64,000 nucleotides of DNA from MESE01 sp036675035 (GTDB lineage: Bacteria > Pseudomonadota > Gammaproteobacteria > Burkholderiales > Burkholderiaceae_D), in assembly GCA_036675035.1 (NCBI GenBank), contig JAKFFO010000119.1, positions 1 through 64,000 of the forward strand, in the 5' to 3' direction. The notes under the pieces are model-generated. The model saw nothing but the letters and a program-made list of their open reading frames with translations, ran no database searches and was not told the origin of the DNA. Positions within the stretch are counted from its first letter, which is position 1. Each line of letters begins with the position of its first letter. This document shows, piece by piece, positions 1-8,313 of the stretch. A program made the position numbers and the translations under genes.

Positions 1-357
1 TTCGAAGCGCGCGGTTACCATGACCAGGTATTGTCGATGTTGCGATATGCGCAGAAGGCGGCGATCGCGCAGCACACCGATGTATTCGTGAATGCAGACG
101 CCGGCAGCAATACGGTGTGCCTGACTTACGGTTCTGATCCGACCTGCGCTAGTGTCGTCGGCGTGATCAATCCTGCAGATAATTCCATATTTAAGAAAAC
201 GGCACCGGACGGCGTCACCCTGGCCGGTTCGGCTTCGTTTTCCTTTTCCGCACTGGGACGGCCCAGCGTGAGCGCTGCAGTCGTGCTAGGAGTCGTCGGA
301 GACGGGATCACAAGAACGATCACGGTAGAACGGGAAACCGGATATGTTCATCCCTGA
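1..357 (+). CDS. mshC: MSHA minor pilin MshC, 5'-truncated by window edge
   Basis: The reading frame is open from base 1 and stops at 355-357, giving the last 118 residues of a GspH/MshC-type minor pilin. The prepilin signal and hydrophobic N-terminal helix lie outside the window. What remains is the globular part, beginning with an amphipathic helix that contains SMLRYAQKAA, a pattern typical of pseudopilin H-type proteins. A minor pilin of this kind is expected to sit at or near the pilus tip and help start assembly. The call depends strongly on context, because mshD, mshO, mshP and mshQ follow in the usual MSHA order. The next gene starts 14 bases before this stop, so translation is probably coupled. 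Confidence 0.8.
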   Translation, partial: FEARGYHDQVLSMLRYAQKAAIAQHTDVFVNADAGSNTVCLTYGSDPTCASVVGVINPADNSIFKKTAPDGVTLAGSASFSFSALGRPSVSAAVVLGVVGDGITRTITVERETGYVHP

Positions 358-946
358 CCGCATCCGTCAAAGCCGCCAATCTGGAATATCGCTGATCGAG
401 CTCGTGATGTTCATCGTCATCGTCAGCGTCGGCATCGCAGGCATCCTGTCGGTGATGAACGTCACCAGCAAATCCAGTGCCGACCCGATGCTGCGCAAGC
501 AGGCGTTGTCCATCGCCGAGTCGCTTCTGGAAGAAATCCTGCTGCAACCTTTCACGTATTGCGATCCGACCGACGCCAACGTCGCGACGGCCACCGGCCC
601 GGGCGATTGCGCCGATCCAGCACTAGTGGAAGGGTACGGCGCCGAAGCCGGTCAGTCGCGCTATCCGCCCACGCCATTCAACAATGTGAATGACTACGGC
701 GGAGGAGGGAGCGGAGTCCCCGGGTTCTCAATGACCGGTATTCGTGGCCTGGATAATGTTCCCATCACCGGCCTGGAGAACTACACCGCAACGGTGACCA
801 TCACCGATGCCGCGGTAGGAACCGTACCCGCTGATGTTCCGGCCGACGCGTCATTACGAATCGATGTCCGGGTTACCGCCGGCACGACCGTTGATTTGAC
901 CTTGACCGGATACCGGACGCGCTATGCGCCCAATGCGGGATTGTGA
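344..946 (+). CDS. mshD: MSHA minor pilin MshD
   Basis: This 200-residue prepilin has a short charged leader ending in Gly14, followed by ISLIEL, with the conserved Glu at mature position 5, and then a hydrophobic helix to about residue 36. This is the class III signal cut by PilD-type prepilin peptidase. The remainder is a globular domain with Cys residues near 69 and 89 that could form a disulphide. The length and the position between mshC and mshO fit MshD. The start at 344 overlaps mshC by 14 bases, and the stop at 944-946 lies just before the probable mshO start. Confidence 0.82.
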   Translation: MFIPDRIRQSRQSGISLIELVMFIVIVSVGIAGILSVMNVTSKSSADPMLRKQALSIAESLLEEILLQPFTYCDPTDANVATATGPGDCADPALVEGYGAEAGQSRYPPTPFNNVNDYGGGGSGVPGFSMTGIRGLDNVPITGLENYTATVTITDAAVGTVPADVPADASLRIDVRVTAGTTVDLTLTGYRTRYAPNAGL

Positions 947-950
947 CCGG

Positions 951-1811
951 ATGCGGACATCGATGACAAGACTGCTGCAACGCGGATTCACGCTGGTCGA
1001 AGCGGTGGTGGTCATTGCCATCACGGGCATCATCGCGGCCGTAGTTGCAGTGTTTATCCAGAAACCGATAGAGGGATATTTCGACACCGCGCGGCGCGCC
1101 GAGCTGACCGATGTGGCCGATACGGCGGTGCGCCGCTTTTCGCGCGACGTGCATCTGGCGTTGCCCAATAGCGTACGAATTACCACTACAGCGAACAGCA
1201 CTGCAATTGAGTTTCTTCTGACCAGTGCAGGCGGGCGATATCGTGTCGAGCCAGATGCACCACCCAATGACAAGGAACTCAAATTTACCGAGAACGATGA
1301 AGAGTTCGGGCTACTCGGCCCGGCAATGCAATTTGCGCCGACCACGTTTCCTGCTGGCGAGCACCAGAACCAGATCGTAATTTACAACCTCGGCATTGAC
1401 GGAGCAAATGCCTACGCCGGAAATACTTTGGCTACCCATAACCGGCGTACTTACAATGGGCCTACCGGAGTAGATGTTTCCAATATAACGATTAGCTCGA
1501 CAAATCCGTTCCCATTCGATTCGCCAGGCCACATTTTTCAAGTGGTCGATACGCCGGTTACTTACCGATGCGACTTGTCCGCGGGTGTGGCGACGCTGAC
1601 TCGTTATTCAGGTTATGCGATTGCGGCCGGACAACCTGATCCGCCGGCCAGCGGCGGCGCATTGCTGGCACAAAATGTGAGCGATTGTCTGTTTACCTAC
1701 ACCGCCGGTATTACCGAACGCAGCGGCCTGGTATCGATGCGGCTGTCACTTACTCAAAGCAATGAGACTGTCACGCTTTACCACGAGGCGCATATCAACA
1801 ATGTTCCGTAA
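951..1811 (+). CDS. mshO: MSHA minor pilin MshO
   Basis: This is a 286-residue prepilin with a short basic leader ending RLLQRG, cleavage before FTLVE and a hydrophobic helix (VVVIAITGIIAAVVAVF). It resembles GspJ/MshO minor pilins in length and in its beta-rich C-terminal part. The frame is open upstream to an ATG at 924, but that start would give an overlong leader and overlap mshD. The ATG at 951, four bases after the mshD stop, or the one at 963 is more likely. mshP starts inside its last codons, an 11-base overlap, consistent with one polycistronic msh message. Confidence 0.8.
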   Translation: MRTSMTRLLQRGFTLVEAVVVIAITGIIAAVVAVFIQKPIEGYFDTARRAELTDVADTAVRRFSRDVHLALPNSVRITTTANSTAIEFLLTSAGGRYRVEPDAPPNDKELKFTENDEEFGLLGPAMQFAPTTFPAGEHQNQIVIYNLGIDGANAYAGNTLATHNRRTYNGPTGVDVSNITISSTNPFPFDSPGHIFQVVDTPVTYRCDLSAGVATLTRYSGYAIAAGQPDPPASGGALLAQNVSDCLFTYTAGITERSGLVSMRLSLTQSNETVTLYHEAHINNVP

Positions 1812-2271
1812 ACGATCGACAGAGCCGCAGATTCATCGCAAGGCGCGGGTAAGCGCCCAGCGCGGATTTTCCATCGTCTCCGCGATCTTCCTGCTGATAG
1901 TAATGGCGTCATTGGGCGCATTCATGCTGACTTTTTCAACCGTCCAGCATACGACCGCAACCCAGGACATTGAAGGCGCGCGCGCCTATCAGGCAGCGCG
2001 CGCCGGGATTGAATGGGGACTGTACCGGGTGCTTCAGGTACCGGCCCCGCCGGCTGCGGCGCCAGCTTGCCCGGGATCGCCGACTACGCTGCCGCCACTG
2101 GGCGGTGCGTTGGCAGGATTCGCGGTCAGCGTGGTTTGCAGTCAATCGGATCATAACGAGGCAGGTGCTGTTGTGCGGGTATACCAATTCACGTCGACGG
2201 CAACCAACGGCGCTTCTTTCGGCTCGCCACACTATGTCGAGCGCGAATTGCGGGCGACGGTGAGCCGGTGA
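1801..2271 (+). CDS. mshP: MSHA biogenesis protein MshP (pilin-like)
   Basis: This 156-residue protein has a long basic leader ending SAQRG, then FSIVSAIFLLIVMASLGAF as the pilin helix. Mature position 5 is Ser rather than the Glu normal in major pilins, a feature shared by GspK/PilX-like tip subunits and usual for MshP, so it is probably not a defect. The following region is Pro/Ala-rich with Cys near 98 and 120. The ATG at 1801 was chosen because it gives a sensible prepilin leader; an upstream in-frame ATG at 1762 would add residues antisense to no known domain. It overlaps mshO by 11 bases. Confidence 0.78.
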   Translation: MFRKRSTEPQIHRKARVSAQRGFSIVSAIFLLIVMASLGAFMLTFSTVQHTTATQDIEGARAYQAARAGIEWGLYRVLQVPAPPAAAPACPGSPTTLPPLGGALAGFAVSVVCSQSDHNEAGAVVRVYQFTSTATNGASFGSPHYVERELRATVSR

Positions 2272-2276
2272 CCTAT

Positions 2277-2390
2277 ATGACAACCACAGGACCGGCAGTC
2301 GGCATGAGACCTGATACAAGCAAGCGCCTTGGAGCGTTGTTGCTGGATTTTCTGGCTGCATCGAGCACCTGGAGGACAAACAAGCGATGA
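2277..2390 (+). CDS. possible 37-residue ORF joining mshP to mshQ
   Basis: An ATG five bases after the mshP stop opens a 37-codon frame whose TGA overlaps the mshQ ATG as ATGA. It fills the only gap in this part of the msh operon exactly. The predicted peptide has a basic N-terminal half, a short hydrophobic stretch (LGALLLDFLAA) and a basic tail. I recognise no family and see no strong ribosome-binding site. It may be a real small gene, a device that couples mshQ translation to mshP, or chance. Confidence 0.25.
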   Translation: MTTTGPAVGMRPDTSKRLGALLLDFLAASSTWRTNKR

Positions 2391-5300
2391 GCCGATCTTT
2401 TGTGATGCTTCTTAATATGCTGGCATGGTTTTTCGTCCAAGTGTTTCGCCTGCAAAACACTTCGTCAATCCACTACCGCGCGTTTGGCGGACTTGACCGG
2501 AATTGCCTGCTTTCGAGCGCGCTTGGCGTCGCCATAATGCTCGCATCCCCTTCTGCGCTGGCGGATATAAATTCCGTCACCAAGAGCTTCACACCTGCAT
2601 CAATTATTGCGGGTGAAACGTCCACTATTACTGTCACCATATCCAACGACCCTCCCGGGAACCCGGGATCGATTGCCTTTACCGATAATTATCCCGCCGG
2701 ATTAACCAACGCTGCCGTACCGGCGGCGAGCACTACCTGTAACGGAGCGACGGCGACGGCCGCCGCGAATGGTTCTTCGCTGTCGTTAAGCGGGGGATCC
2801 ATCAACGGCAACAACATCTGTACGGTGACCGTGACCGTGACGGCTTGTATGGCTGGAACCTACGTCAACCCCAGCTTCGCCGTCAACTCTACACAGGGTG
2901 GTGGAATCGCTGCTCCGACGTCCTTGACAGTCGCGGCCGGCCCGACCAGTGCGGCGACTTCGACCGTGGTCGCCAGCCCGGCGTCGGTTGCCGCGAACGG
3001 CACTACGTCATCGACTATTACCGTAACGTTGAGGGATAGCTGCGGCAATCCGGTCGCCGGCAACACCGTCACCCTGACAGCAGGATCCGGCAGTTCCACC
3101 ATCTCGCCGGCAAGCGGCCCTTCCAACGCAAGCGGCGTGGTGACGTTCACGGTAACAAATCTGACGGTCCAGGGGCCTATTACGTACACCGCGACTGATA
3201 CGACCGCTGGTGTCGGCATTACACAGACCGCGGCAGTGACCTTCACCAGAATGGCGGCACCTACCGTCATCAAGGCGTTCGGGCCAGCGGCTATTGCAAT
3301 CAATGGCATCAGTACCTTGACGGTTACGTTGAACAATCCGAACCCGGCGCCAATCACCGGCCTTGCATTTACCGATTCTTATCCTGTGGGTCTCGTCAAC
3401 GCTGCGGCGCCGGGGATGAGCAATACGTGCGGCGGCGTGGCAACCGGTATCGCCGGAGGCAATTCACTTGGATTGAGCGGCGGCACGATCCCGGCATCCG
3501 GCAGTTGCGTTGTCAGAATTTCCGTGACCGCCAGCGCCGCAGGCTCATACAGCAATAGCACAGGGGTAATAGGTTCATCGAACGCGATCGACGGTACGCC
3601 GTCGATCGCGGCGCTTACCGTCAATCCTCCGGTATCCAGTTTCAACGTGGTCGAACCCGGCGCCCATCCGGTTAGCGGGAAAATCTTTACGAAAATCACG
3701 GGGCCGAATCTTGCGCTCGATATTGTTGCGCTCGATTCGTCCAATGCGATTTCGACCGGATTCACCGGAACCGTGTCCGTGGAAGTGGTGGATGCCACCA
3801 GCGGCACCTGCGATACATTTCCGGTCATTGCGACACTTTCCAACCAGACATTCACTTCCGCGAACGCCGGACGCCACCCCCTGACCGCAGGAAACGTTGT
3901 GACAACCGCGCACGCAAATGCACGCGTACGTATTCGCTATACCGGGCCGCCATCGATTACCAGTTGCTCTGGCGATAATTTTTCCATTCGTCCGCAGATT
4001 TTCACTATTAGTTCGACGAATGCGACGCAGACCGGCAGCAGCGGCGGACCGACAATCAAAACCGGCGCACCATTTAACTTGACCGCAGCCACATCGGTTG
4101 CGGGGTACAACGGCGTTCCCGTTATCAATTCCAACGAAATAGTCGGAACCCCGAACAGGGGGGCGATCGGAGGCGCCTTCGGCGCTGCTTCACCGCTGAC
4201 GGGCGCCGCAACGGGTGCGAATTTTTTCTATAGCGAAGTAGGTAATTTCGGGCTGAATGCCAATGCGATATACGACAGTACTTTTACCAGCGTAGACGCG
4301 TCGGGTACCGAATGCGCAGTCGGTTTTTCCAATACATTGGTTGGCGGCCTGTATGGATGCTCTGTCGGCAGCGCCGCAGTTGCGCAGACTACCGGCGTCA
4401 GTGGTTTCGGACGATTTATCCCGGATAACTTCGGCGTCAGCTATAACGTCCCGGTTTTTGGTGCTGCCTGCGGCGGCTTTACCTATATCGGTCAGATTTT
4501 CAACTATACGACGCAGCCGGTCATCTCCGTTATTGCAAGAAACGGCACCAGCAATGGTTTGACTAATGCAACTACCACCAACTACGCCGGTGATTATGCA
4601 AAGCTGACCAATATGAGCCTCGCGCCGGCCAGCCAGGCCGCACGCTATTCACGCTTCGATGCATTGGCTCCGCCTGTCGGCGCGACACCGCTTTTGGACA
4701 CTTCAGGGCTGCCGGCAATTGCGGCTGATCCGGCAATCGCGAGCTTTGCGAATGGTGCGAGCACCTTGACTTTCAGTACCGACACCGGGCTCCCTGACTC
4801 CGGTCTCCTGTTCACCCGGGGGGCCGCAGTAAATGCACCGTTCACTGCCGACATTGCGCTTGCAATAGATGTGATCGATACGGATGGGGTTACATTCGCC
4901 GGCAATCCTGCCCGGTTCGGAACTGCCTCCGCCGGTAACGGAATCGCGTTTGGCGGCGGCAGCAAGGCAATGCGTTTCGGCAAGCTCAAATTATCGAATG
5001 CTTATGGCTCCGAGCTGCTCGCTTTGCCGGTTCCGATCGGGACCGAGTATTGGAACGGAACATCGTTCGTACCAAATACGCTGGATAATTGCACAGCGAT
5101 TTCCAATGCCACGGTGTCGTTCGGTAATTACCAGGGCGGTATTACCGCCGCCAATTTGACGGAAGCCGCGAATTTGAATTTGGGCGGCAACTTCGTATCC
5201 GGTAAAGGCGCTTTGACGTTGACCAAGCCGACACCAGCGCCAACTGGAAAAGGCAGTGTGGATATTACGGTCGATCTTGCCGCTGGCAACAAAACATATT

Positions 5301-5398
5301 TGCAAAGTGGGCCGACTTACAGCAGTAATCCGACGGCACGTGCAACGTTCGGTATCTATAAACGCGGCCCCATGATTTATATGCGGGAAAGATATTAG
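2387..5398 (+). CDS. mshQ: MSHA biogenesis protein MshQ with DUF11-like and Big-1-like modules
   Basis: This is a 1003-residue exported protein. A hydrophobic stretch near residues 41-59 ending SPSALA looks like a signal peptide, preceded by an unusually long N-terminal extension that contains another hydrophobic run (MLLNMLAWFFVQVF). Residues about 62-160 form a DUF11-like module (TITVTISNDPP, FTDNYPAGLTNAA). Residues about 190-288 look like a Big-1/invasin Ig-like domain (GTTSSTITVTLRDSCGNPV). Residues about 292-400 repeat the first module (FTDSYPVGLVNAA). Residues from about 415 to the end match the MshQ C-terminal region (DUF6701), ending in a FGIYKRGPMIYMRERY tail. MshQ is the large, variable surface or tip-associated product of MSHA loci. 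GGAGG at 2371-2375 precedes the ATG by 11 bases. Confidence 0.8.
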   Translation: MSRSFVMLLNMLAWFFVQVFRLQNTSSIHYRAFGGLDRNCLLSSALGVAIMLASPSALADINSVTKSFTPASIIAGETSTITVTISNDPPGNPGSIAFTDNYPAGLTNAAVPAASTTCNGATATAAANGSSLSLSGGSINGNNICTVTVTVTACMAGTYVNPSFAVNSTQGGGIAAPTSLTVAAGPTSAATSTVVASPASVAANGTTSSTITVTLRDSCGNPVAGNTVTLTAGSGSSTISPASGPSNASGVVTFTVTNLTVQGPITYTATDTTAGVGITQTAAVTFTRMAAPTVIKAFGPAAIAINGISTLTVTLNNPNPAPITGLAFTDSYPVGLVNAAAPGMSNTCGGVATGIAGGNSLGLSGGTIPASGSCVVRISVTASAAGSYSNSTGVIGSSNAIDGTPSIAALTVNPPVSSFNVVEPGAHPVSGKIFTKITGPNLALDIVALDSSNAISTGFTGTVSVEVVDATSGTCDTFPVIATLSNQTFTSANAGRHPLTAGNVVTTAHANARVRIRYTGPPSITSCSGDNFSIRPQIFTISSTNATQTGSSGGPTIKTGAPFNLTAATSVAGYNGVPVINSNEIVGTPNRGAIGGAFGAASPLTGAATGANFFYSEVGNFGLNANAIYDSTFTSVDASGTECAVGFSNTLVGGLYGCSVGSAAVAQTTGVSGFGRFIPDNFGVSYNVPVFGAACGGFTYIGQIFNYTTQPVISVIARNGTSNGLTNATTTNYAGDYAKLTNMSLAPASQAARYSRFDALAPPVGATPLLDTSGLPAIAADPAIASFANGASTLTFSTDTGLPDSGLLFTRGAAVNAPFTADIALAIDVIDTDGVTFAGNPARFGTASAGNGIAFGGGSKAMRFGKLKLSNAYGSELLALPVPIGTEYWNGTSFVPNTLDNCTAISNATVSFGNYQGGITAANLTEAANLNLGGNFVSGKGALTLTKPTPAPTGKGSVDITVDLAAGNKTYLQSGPTYSSNPTARATFGIYKRGPMIYMRERY

Positions 5399-5472
5399 GC
5401 AAGATTAAGATGCCACCAGGAAAATCTTCAGGAAACTGGTGCTTCAAAAATGTTGCTTCGCTGGAAAAATGA

Positions 5473-5501
5473 TTGACAACAACAGCTTATTCCCCTAATT
5501 T
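5473..5501 (+). promoter_or_regulatory. candidate promoter for mshI-mshN
   Basis: TTGACA at 5473-5478, a 17-base spacer and TAATTT at 5496-5501 lie in the 132-base gap between mshQ and mshI. The -35 box is perfect and the -10 box matches three of six. This is the only substantial gap between the pilin and the machinery halves of the locus. Read-through from mshQ is equally possible. Confidence 0.3.
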
Positions 5502-5530
5502 CAAGTGAATCTTTATATACAAGTCGTTGC

Positions 5531-6481
5531 ATGGCCTTATTAGCGAAAAAACGGAAAAACATAGGCAGAATGGTGGTCCATTTTCAGGACGACGGAACCT
5601 GTGTCGCTTTTATGAGACGACTCGCATCCGGCGCGCCGGCAGTCGATCGTGTTGCCTTCCATCCGCATAGTCAATCGATTGAAAATCAGTCTCTGTCCAA
5701 GCTTGCGAAAGAGCTGCACGGCGCTCATTACAGCTGCAGCAATCTATTGTCGGCTGGCGAATACCAGCTGCTGTCGGTCGACGCGCCGAATGTACCTGCC
5801 CATGAGCTGAAGACCGCGATGCGCTGGCGGCTGAAAGACATGCTGGATTTTCATATCGACGACGCGACGATTGATGTGCTTGCGGTCCCCGGCGACAAGG
5901 ATGCGCCGGTGCGCAATCAGTCAATGTATGCGGTGGCGGCGCGCAATCAGTTGATCGAAGAACGGCAGGCGGAGTTCGAAGGAGCCAGGATTCCGCTCAG
6001 CGTGATCGATATTCCCGAGATGGCCCAGCGCAATATATCGGCGATGCTGGAACCGGCAGGCCGCGGCATTGCCGTGCTTTCGTTTGATGGATCGGGCGGT
6101 TTGCTGACAGTGACTTTTTCCGGTGAGCTCTATCTGGCGCGGCGCATCGATGTGACTCTGCAGCAGCTGCAACAAGATGAAAGTGAGCAGAAAGACGGCT
6201 GTTATGATCAGATTACGCTTGAGTTACAGCGCTCCTTCGATCACCTTGACCGGCAATATCGTTTCATTACGCTTTCGAAGCTGGTGCTGTTTCCATTGGG
6301 TGAAGCAGGCAAGGGTTTGCAGACTTATCTGGCGGCAAATCTGTATACGCCGGTCGAAATCCTCGATTTGAGCAGTCTCTTCGATATCTCCAGCGTACCG
6401 GAATTGAAACGGCTGGAAAGCCAGCAGCGATATTTTCTTGCGCTTGGCGCCGCGTTGCGCGAAGAGGAGATCGCGCTATGA
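5531..6481 (+). CDS. mshI: MSHA biogenesis protein MshI (PilM-like)
   Basis: This 316-residue cytoplasmic protein has no signal or membrane segment. Its layout fits the PilM/MshI family, an actin-like fold that docks on the inner-membrane PilN-like partner. The part around residues 90-150 (LKTAMRWRLKDMLDFHIDDA) is the conserved MshI/PilM stretch. It is the first gene of the machinery half of the locus and overlaps the PilN-like gene by four bases (ATGA), so the two products are probably made in step. I expect it to link cytoplasmic assembly ATPases to the membrane platform. Confidence 0.8.
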   Translation: MALLAKKRKNIGRMVVHFQDDGTCVAFMRRLASGAPAVDRVAFHPHSQSIENQSLSKLAKELHGAHYSCSNLLSAGEYQLLSVDAPNVPAHELKTAMRWRLKDMLDFHIDDATIDVLAVPGDKDAPVRNQSMYAVAARNQLIEERQAEFEGARIPLSVIDIPEMAQRNISAMLEPAGRGIAVLSFDGSGGLLTVTFSGELYLARRIDVTLQQLQQDESEQKDGCYDQITLELQRSFDHLDRQYRFITLSKLVLFPLGEAGKGLQTYLAANLYTPVEILDLSSLFDISSVPELKRLESQQRYFLALGAALREEEIAL

Positions 6482-7107
6482 GCCAGCAGATCAATCTTTT
6501 CAATCCGATTTTCCTTAAAAAGAAAAAATACTTTTCGACCGTTGCAATGGCGCAGTCCCTCGGTTTGCTGCTGCTTGGCTCGGCCTTCGTTGCCGGATAT
6601 GCGCATTTCCAGGTCGCGAGCCTGAACAAGGAAGCCGCGATCACCAGAATGCACCTGGCCGACGCGCAGACGCAATTGGCCAAAATCCGTGCCGAGAATG
6701 CGCCACGCCAAAAAAGCCAGGCGCTGGAAAATCAGATTGCGAAGGCGGAAGCCGAAACGCAATCGCTCAAACAGGTGTTCGATACGCTGCAAAAAGGTGA
6801 TATCGGCAACACCGAAGGCTATTCAGAATATCTGCGCGCTTTTTCGCGCCAGATTGTCGACGGCGTATGGCTGACCGGATTGACCCTGGTCGGGGCAGGA
6901 AACGAGATCGGTGTCGATGGTCGGGCGCTGCAACCGGAGCTGGTTGCGACGTATATGAATCGTTTGAAGCGTGAACCGGTTCTGCAGGGTAAATCATTCG
7001 GCACCTTGCATATGCAAGTGCCGCAGGCAGACCAAACAGCCAAAGTCGATGGCAACGCGGCAAAGCAGCGCGGGTTGGCGCCGTATATCGAGTTCAGCCT
7101 GAAATAA
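6478..7107 (+). CDS. PilN-like MSHA biogenesis protein
   Basis: This 209-residue bitopic membrane protein has an N-terminal motif QQINLFNPIF, which is like the INLLP-type motif by which PilN binds PilM. One transmembrane helix follows at about residues 24-46, then a periplasmic coiled coil (about 47-115, rich in Ala, Gln, Glu and Lys) and a small globular domain. In some MSHA loci the equivalent is called MshI2. It starts inside the last codon of mshI. Together with MshJ it should form the PilN/PilO-like heterodimer of the alignment complex. Its stop codon lies in a degenerate tandem repeat (7097-7159). Confidence 0.75.
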   Translation: MSQQINLFNPIFLKKKKYFSTVAMAQSLGLLLLGSAFVAGYAHFQVASLNKEAAITRMHLADAQTQLAKIRAENAPRQKSQALENQIAKAEAETQSLKQVFDTLQKGDIGNTEGYSEYLRAFSRQIVDGVWLTGLTLVGAGNEIGVDGRALQPELVATYMNRLKREPVLQGKSFGTLHMQVPQADQTAKVDGNAAKQRGLAPYIEFSLK

Positions 7108-7159
7108 AGCGGTGAATTAAGGCTGTGAAATAAGCTTGTGTAACAAGCCTGTGAAACGA
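7097..7159 (+). repeat. degenerate 12-13-base tandem repeat across a stop codon
   Basis: Five adjoining units of 12-13 bases can be lined up: 7097-7108, 7109-7121, 7122-7133, 7134-7146 and 7147-7159. They approximate GCYTGTGAAATAA; the first contains the final codons and TAA stop of the PilN-like gene. The array occupies most of the 87-base gap before mshJ. The units differ at several positions, so it is old or was never exact. Confidence 0.5.
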
Positions 7160-7194
7160 ACGGTAATCGGGAACATGGCTGGAGAAATGGATAC

Positions 7195-7911
7195 ATGAAG
7201 CAGTACTGGCAAAAACTGGTGCAGAAAATCGATGCGTTGAGCTTGCGCGAGCGTGTGATTATTTTTGTCATGCTCGCAGTTTTGTTCATTACGGTCTTCA
7301 ATGCGGCATTGCTTGATCGGGAGTTCAGCAAGCAAAAGCAATTATCCGGTCAAATCAATGCGGCGCAGACCCAGATCAGCCAGATCCGCGCCGAAATCCA
7401 GCAGGCGGTCCAGGTGAACAGCGATCCCGATGCCGCCAACAAGGATCGATTGCAGACTTTGACGCAGCAATCGGCACAGATGCAAACCGTCCTGCTGGAT
7501 ATGCAGAAAGGACTGGTATCACCCGACAAAATGACGGTTTTGCTGGAAGATATTCTGCGGCGCGACAGCAAGTTGCGGTTGCTCTCGCTGACGACGCTGG
7601 CGGCAACCAACTTGGCCGAGCCGCCGATAGCGGAGCCAAGAACGCCGCAGGAAAGAGCGGCCGCTGCAGCCGCGGCGACCAATAGCTTGGGTGTAGACAA
7701 GCCGGCATCCGGTGCGGTATACAAGCACGGCGTGGAAATCGTGGTTCAGGGCGAATATCTCGATATGCTGGATTACATGGCAGCACTGGAGGCGATGCCA
7801 TGGCAATTGTTCTGGGGCAGGGCGAACTTGAATGTCGACGACTATCCGAAGGCGACATTGACCCTCACACTGTTTACGCTAAGCCTTGACAAGAAATGGT
7901 TGAACCTTTGA
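7195..7911 (+). CDS. mshJ: MSHA biogenesis protein MshJ (PilO/GspM-like)
   Basis: This 238-residue bitopic membrane protein has a short cytoplasmic basic start, a transmembrane helix at about residues 21-40 (VIIFVMLAVLFITVFNAAL), a coiled-coil region to about 110 and a C-terminal periplasmic ferredoxin-like domain. This is the layout of MshJ and the PilO/GspM group. It presumably pairs with the PilN-like protein encoded before it to bridge the inner-membrane platform and the secretin. The mshK start lies 16 bases inside its 3' end. Confidence 0.78.
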   Translation: MKQYWQKLVQKIDALSLRERVIIFVMLAVLFITVFNAALLDREFSKQKQLSGQINAAQTQISQIRAEIQQAVQVNSDPDAANKDRLQTLTQQSAQMQTVLLDMQKGLVSPDKMTVLLEDILRRDSKLRLLSLTTLAATNLAEPPIAEPRTPQERAAAAAAATNSLGVDKPASGAVYKHGVEIVVQGEYLDMLDYMAALEAMPWQLFWGRANLNVDDYPKATLTLTLFTLSLDKKWLNL

Positions 7912-8300
7912 AGAGCATCGGTCGAACATGCGCAGCCTGGTCCGGCATCCTGTTTTCGTGCCTCTGGATCGCCCCTGTCGTCATTGCTCAGGGCTTGACG
8001 GACCCGACGCGCCCGCCTGCGTCGATTCGGAGCGGGCAGGAGGGTGCTCATCAACCGGCGAATTCAGGCCCCGTATTGCAATCGGTGCTTATTTCGGAAG
8101 GGCGAAAAGTAGCGATCATCAGCGGCCAGACTGTGAGGCTCGGCGAGAAATTTGGCGGTGCAAAGGTGGTAAAGATCACGGAAAGCGCAGTGACCCTTTC
8201 AGGCGCCAATGGCGTACAAACACTGAAGCTTTTCCCTGGTGTCGAAAAAGATATGGCTTCCAACCGCAAACATCCCCAAGCCGATAGTCGGCGGCAATAA
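7896..8300 (+). CDS. mshK: MSHA biogenesis protein MshK (PilP-like)
   Basis: This 134-residue exported protein has a hydrophobic signal segment at about residues 14-31 (AWSGILFSCLWIAPVVIAQ) followed by LTDPTRPP, the short Pro-rich motif typical of MshK, GspC and PilP-like clamp proteins. A small beta-domain follows (QSVLISEGRKVAIISGQTV). The family is thought to connect the inner-membrane complex with the secretin, and mshL is the next gene. The start overlaps mshJ by 16 bases. The basic tail after about residue 120 is unusual and may be disordered. Confidence 0.75.
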   Translation: MVEPLKSIGRTCAAWSGILFSCLWIAPVVIAQGLTDPTRPPASIRSGQEGAHQPANSGPVLQSVLISEGRKVAIISGQTVRLGEKFGGAKVVKITESAVTLSGANGVQTLKLFPGVEKDMASNRKHPQADSRRQ

Positions 8301-8313
8301 AGGAATAGCAGGT

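Noticed and set aside
5405..5445. Inverted repeat CACCAG/CTGGTG after mshQ as a terminator
   Set aside because: The stem is only six base pairs with a long loop and no T-run follows.
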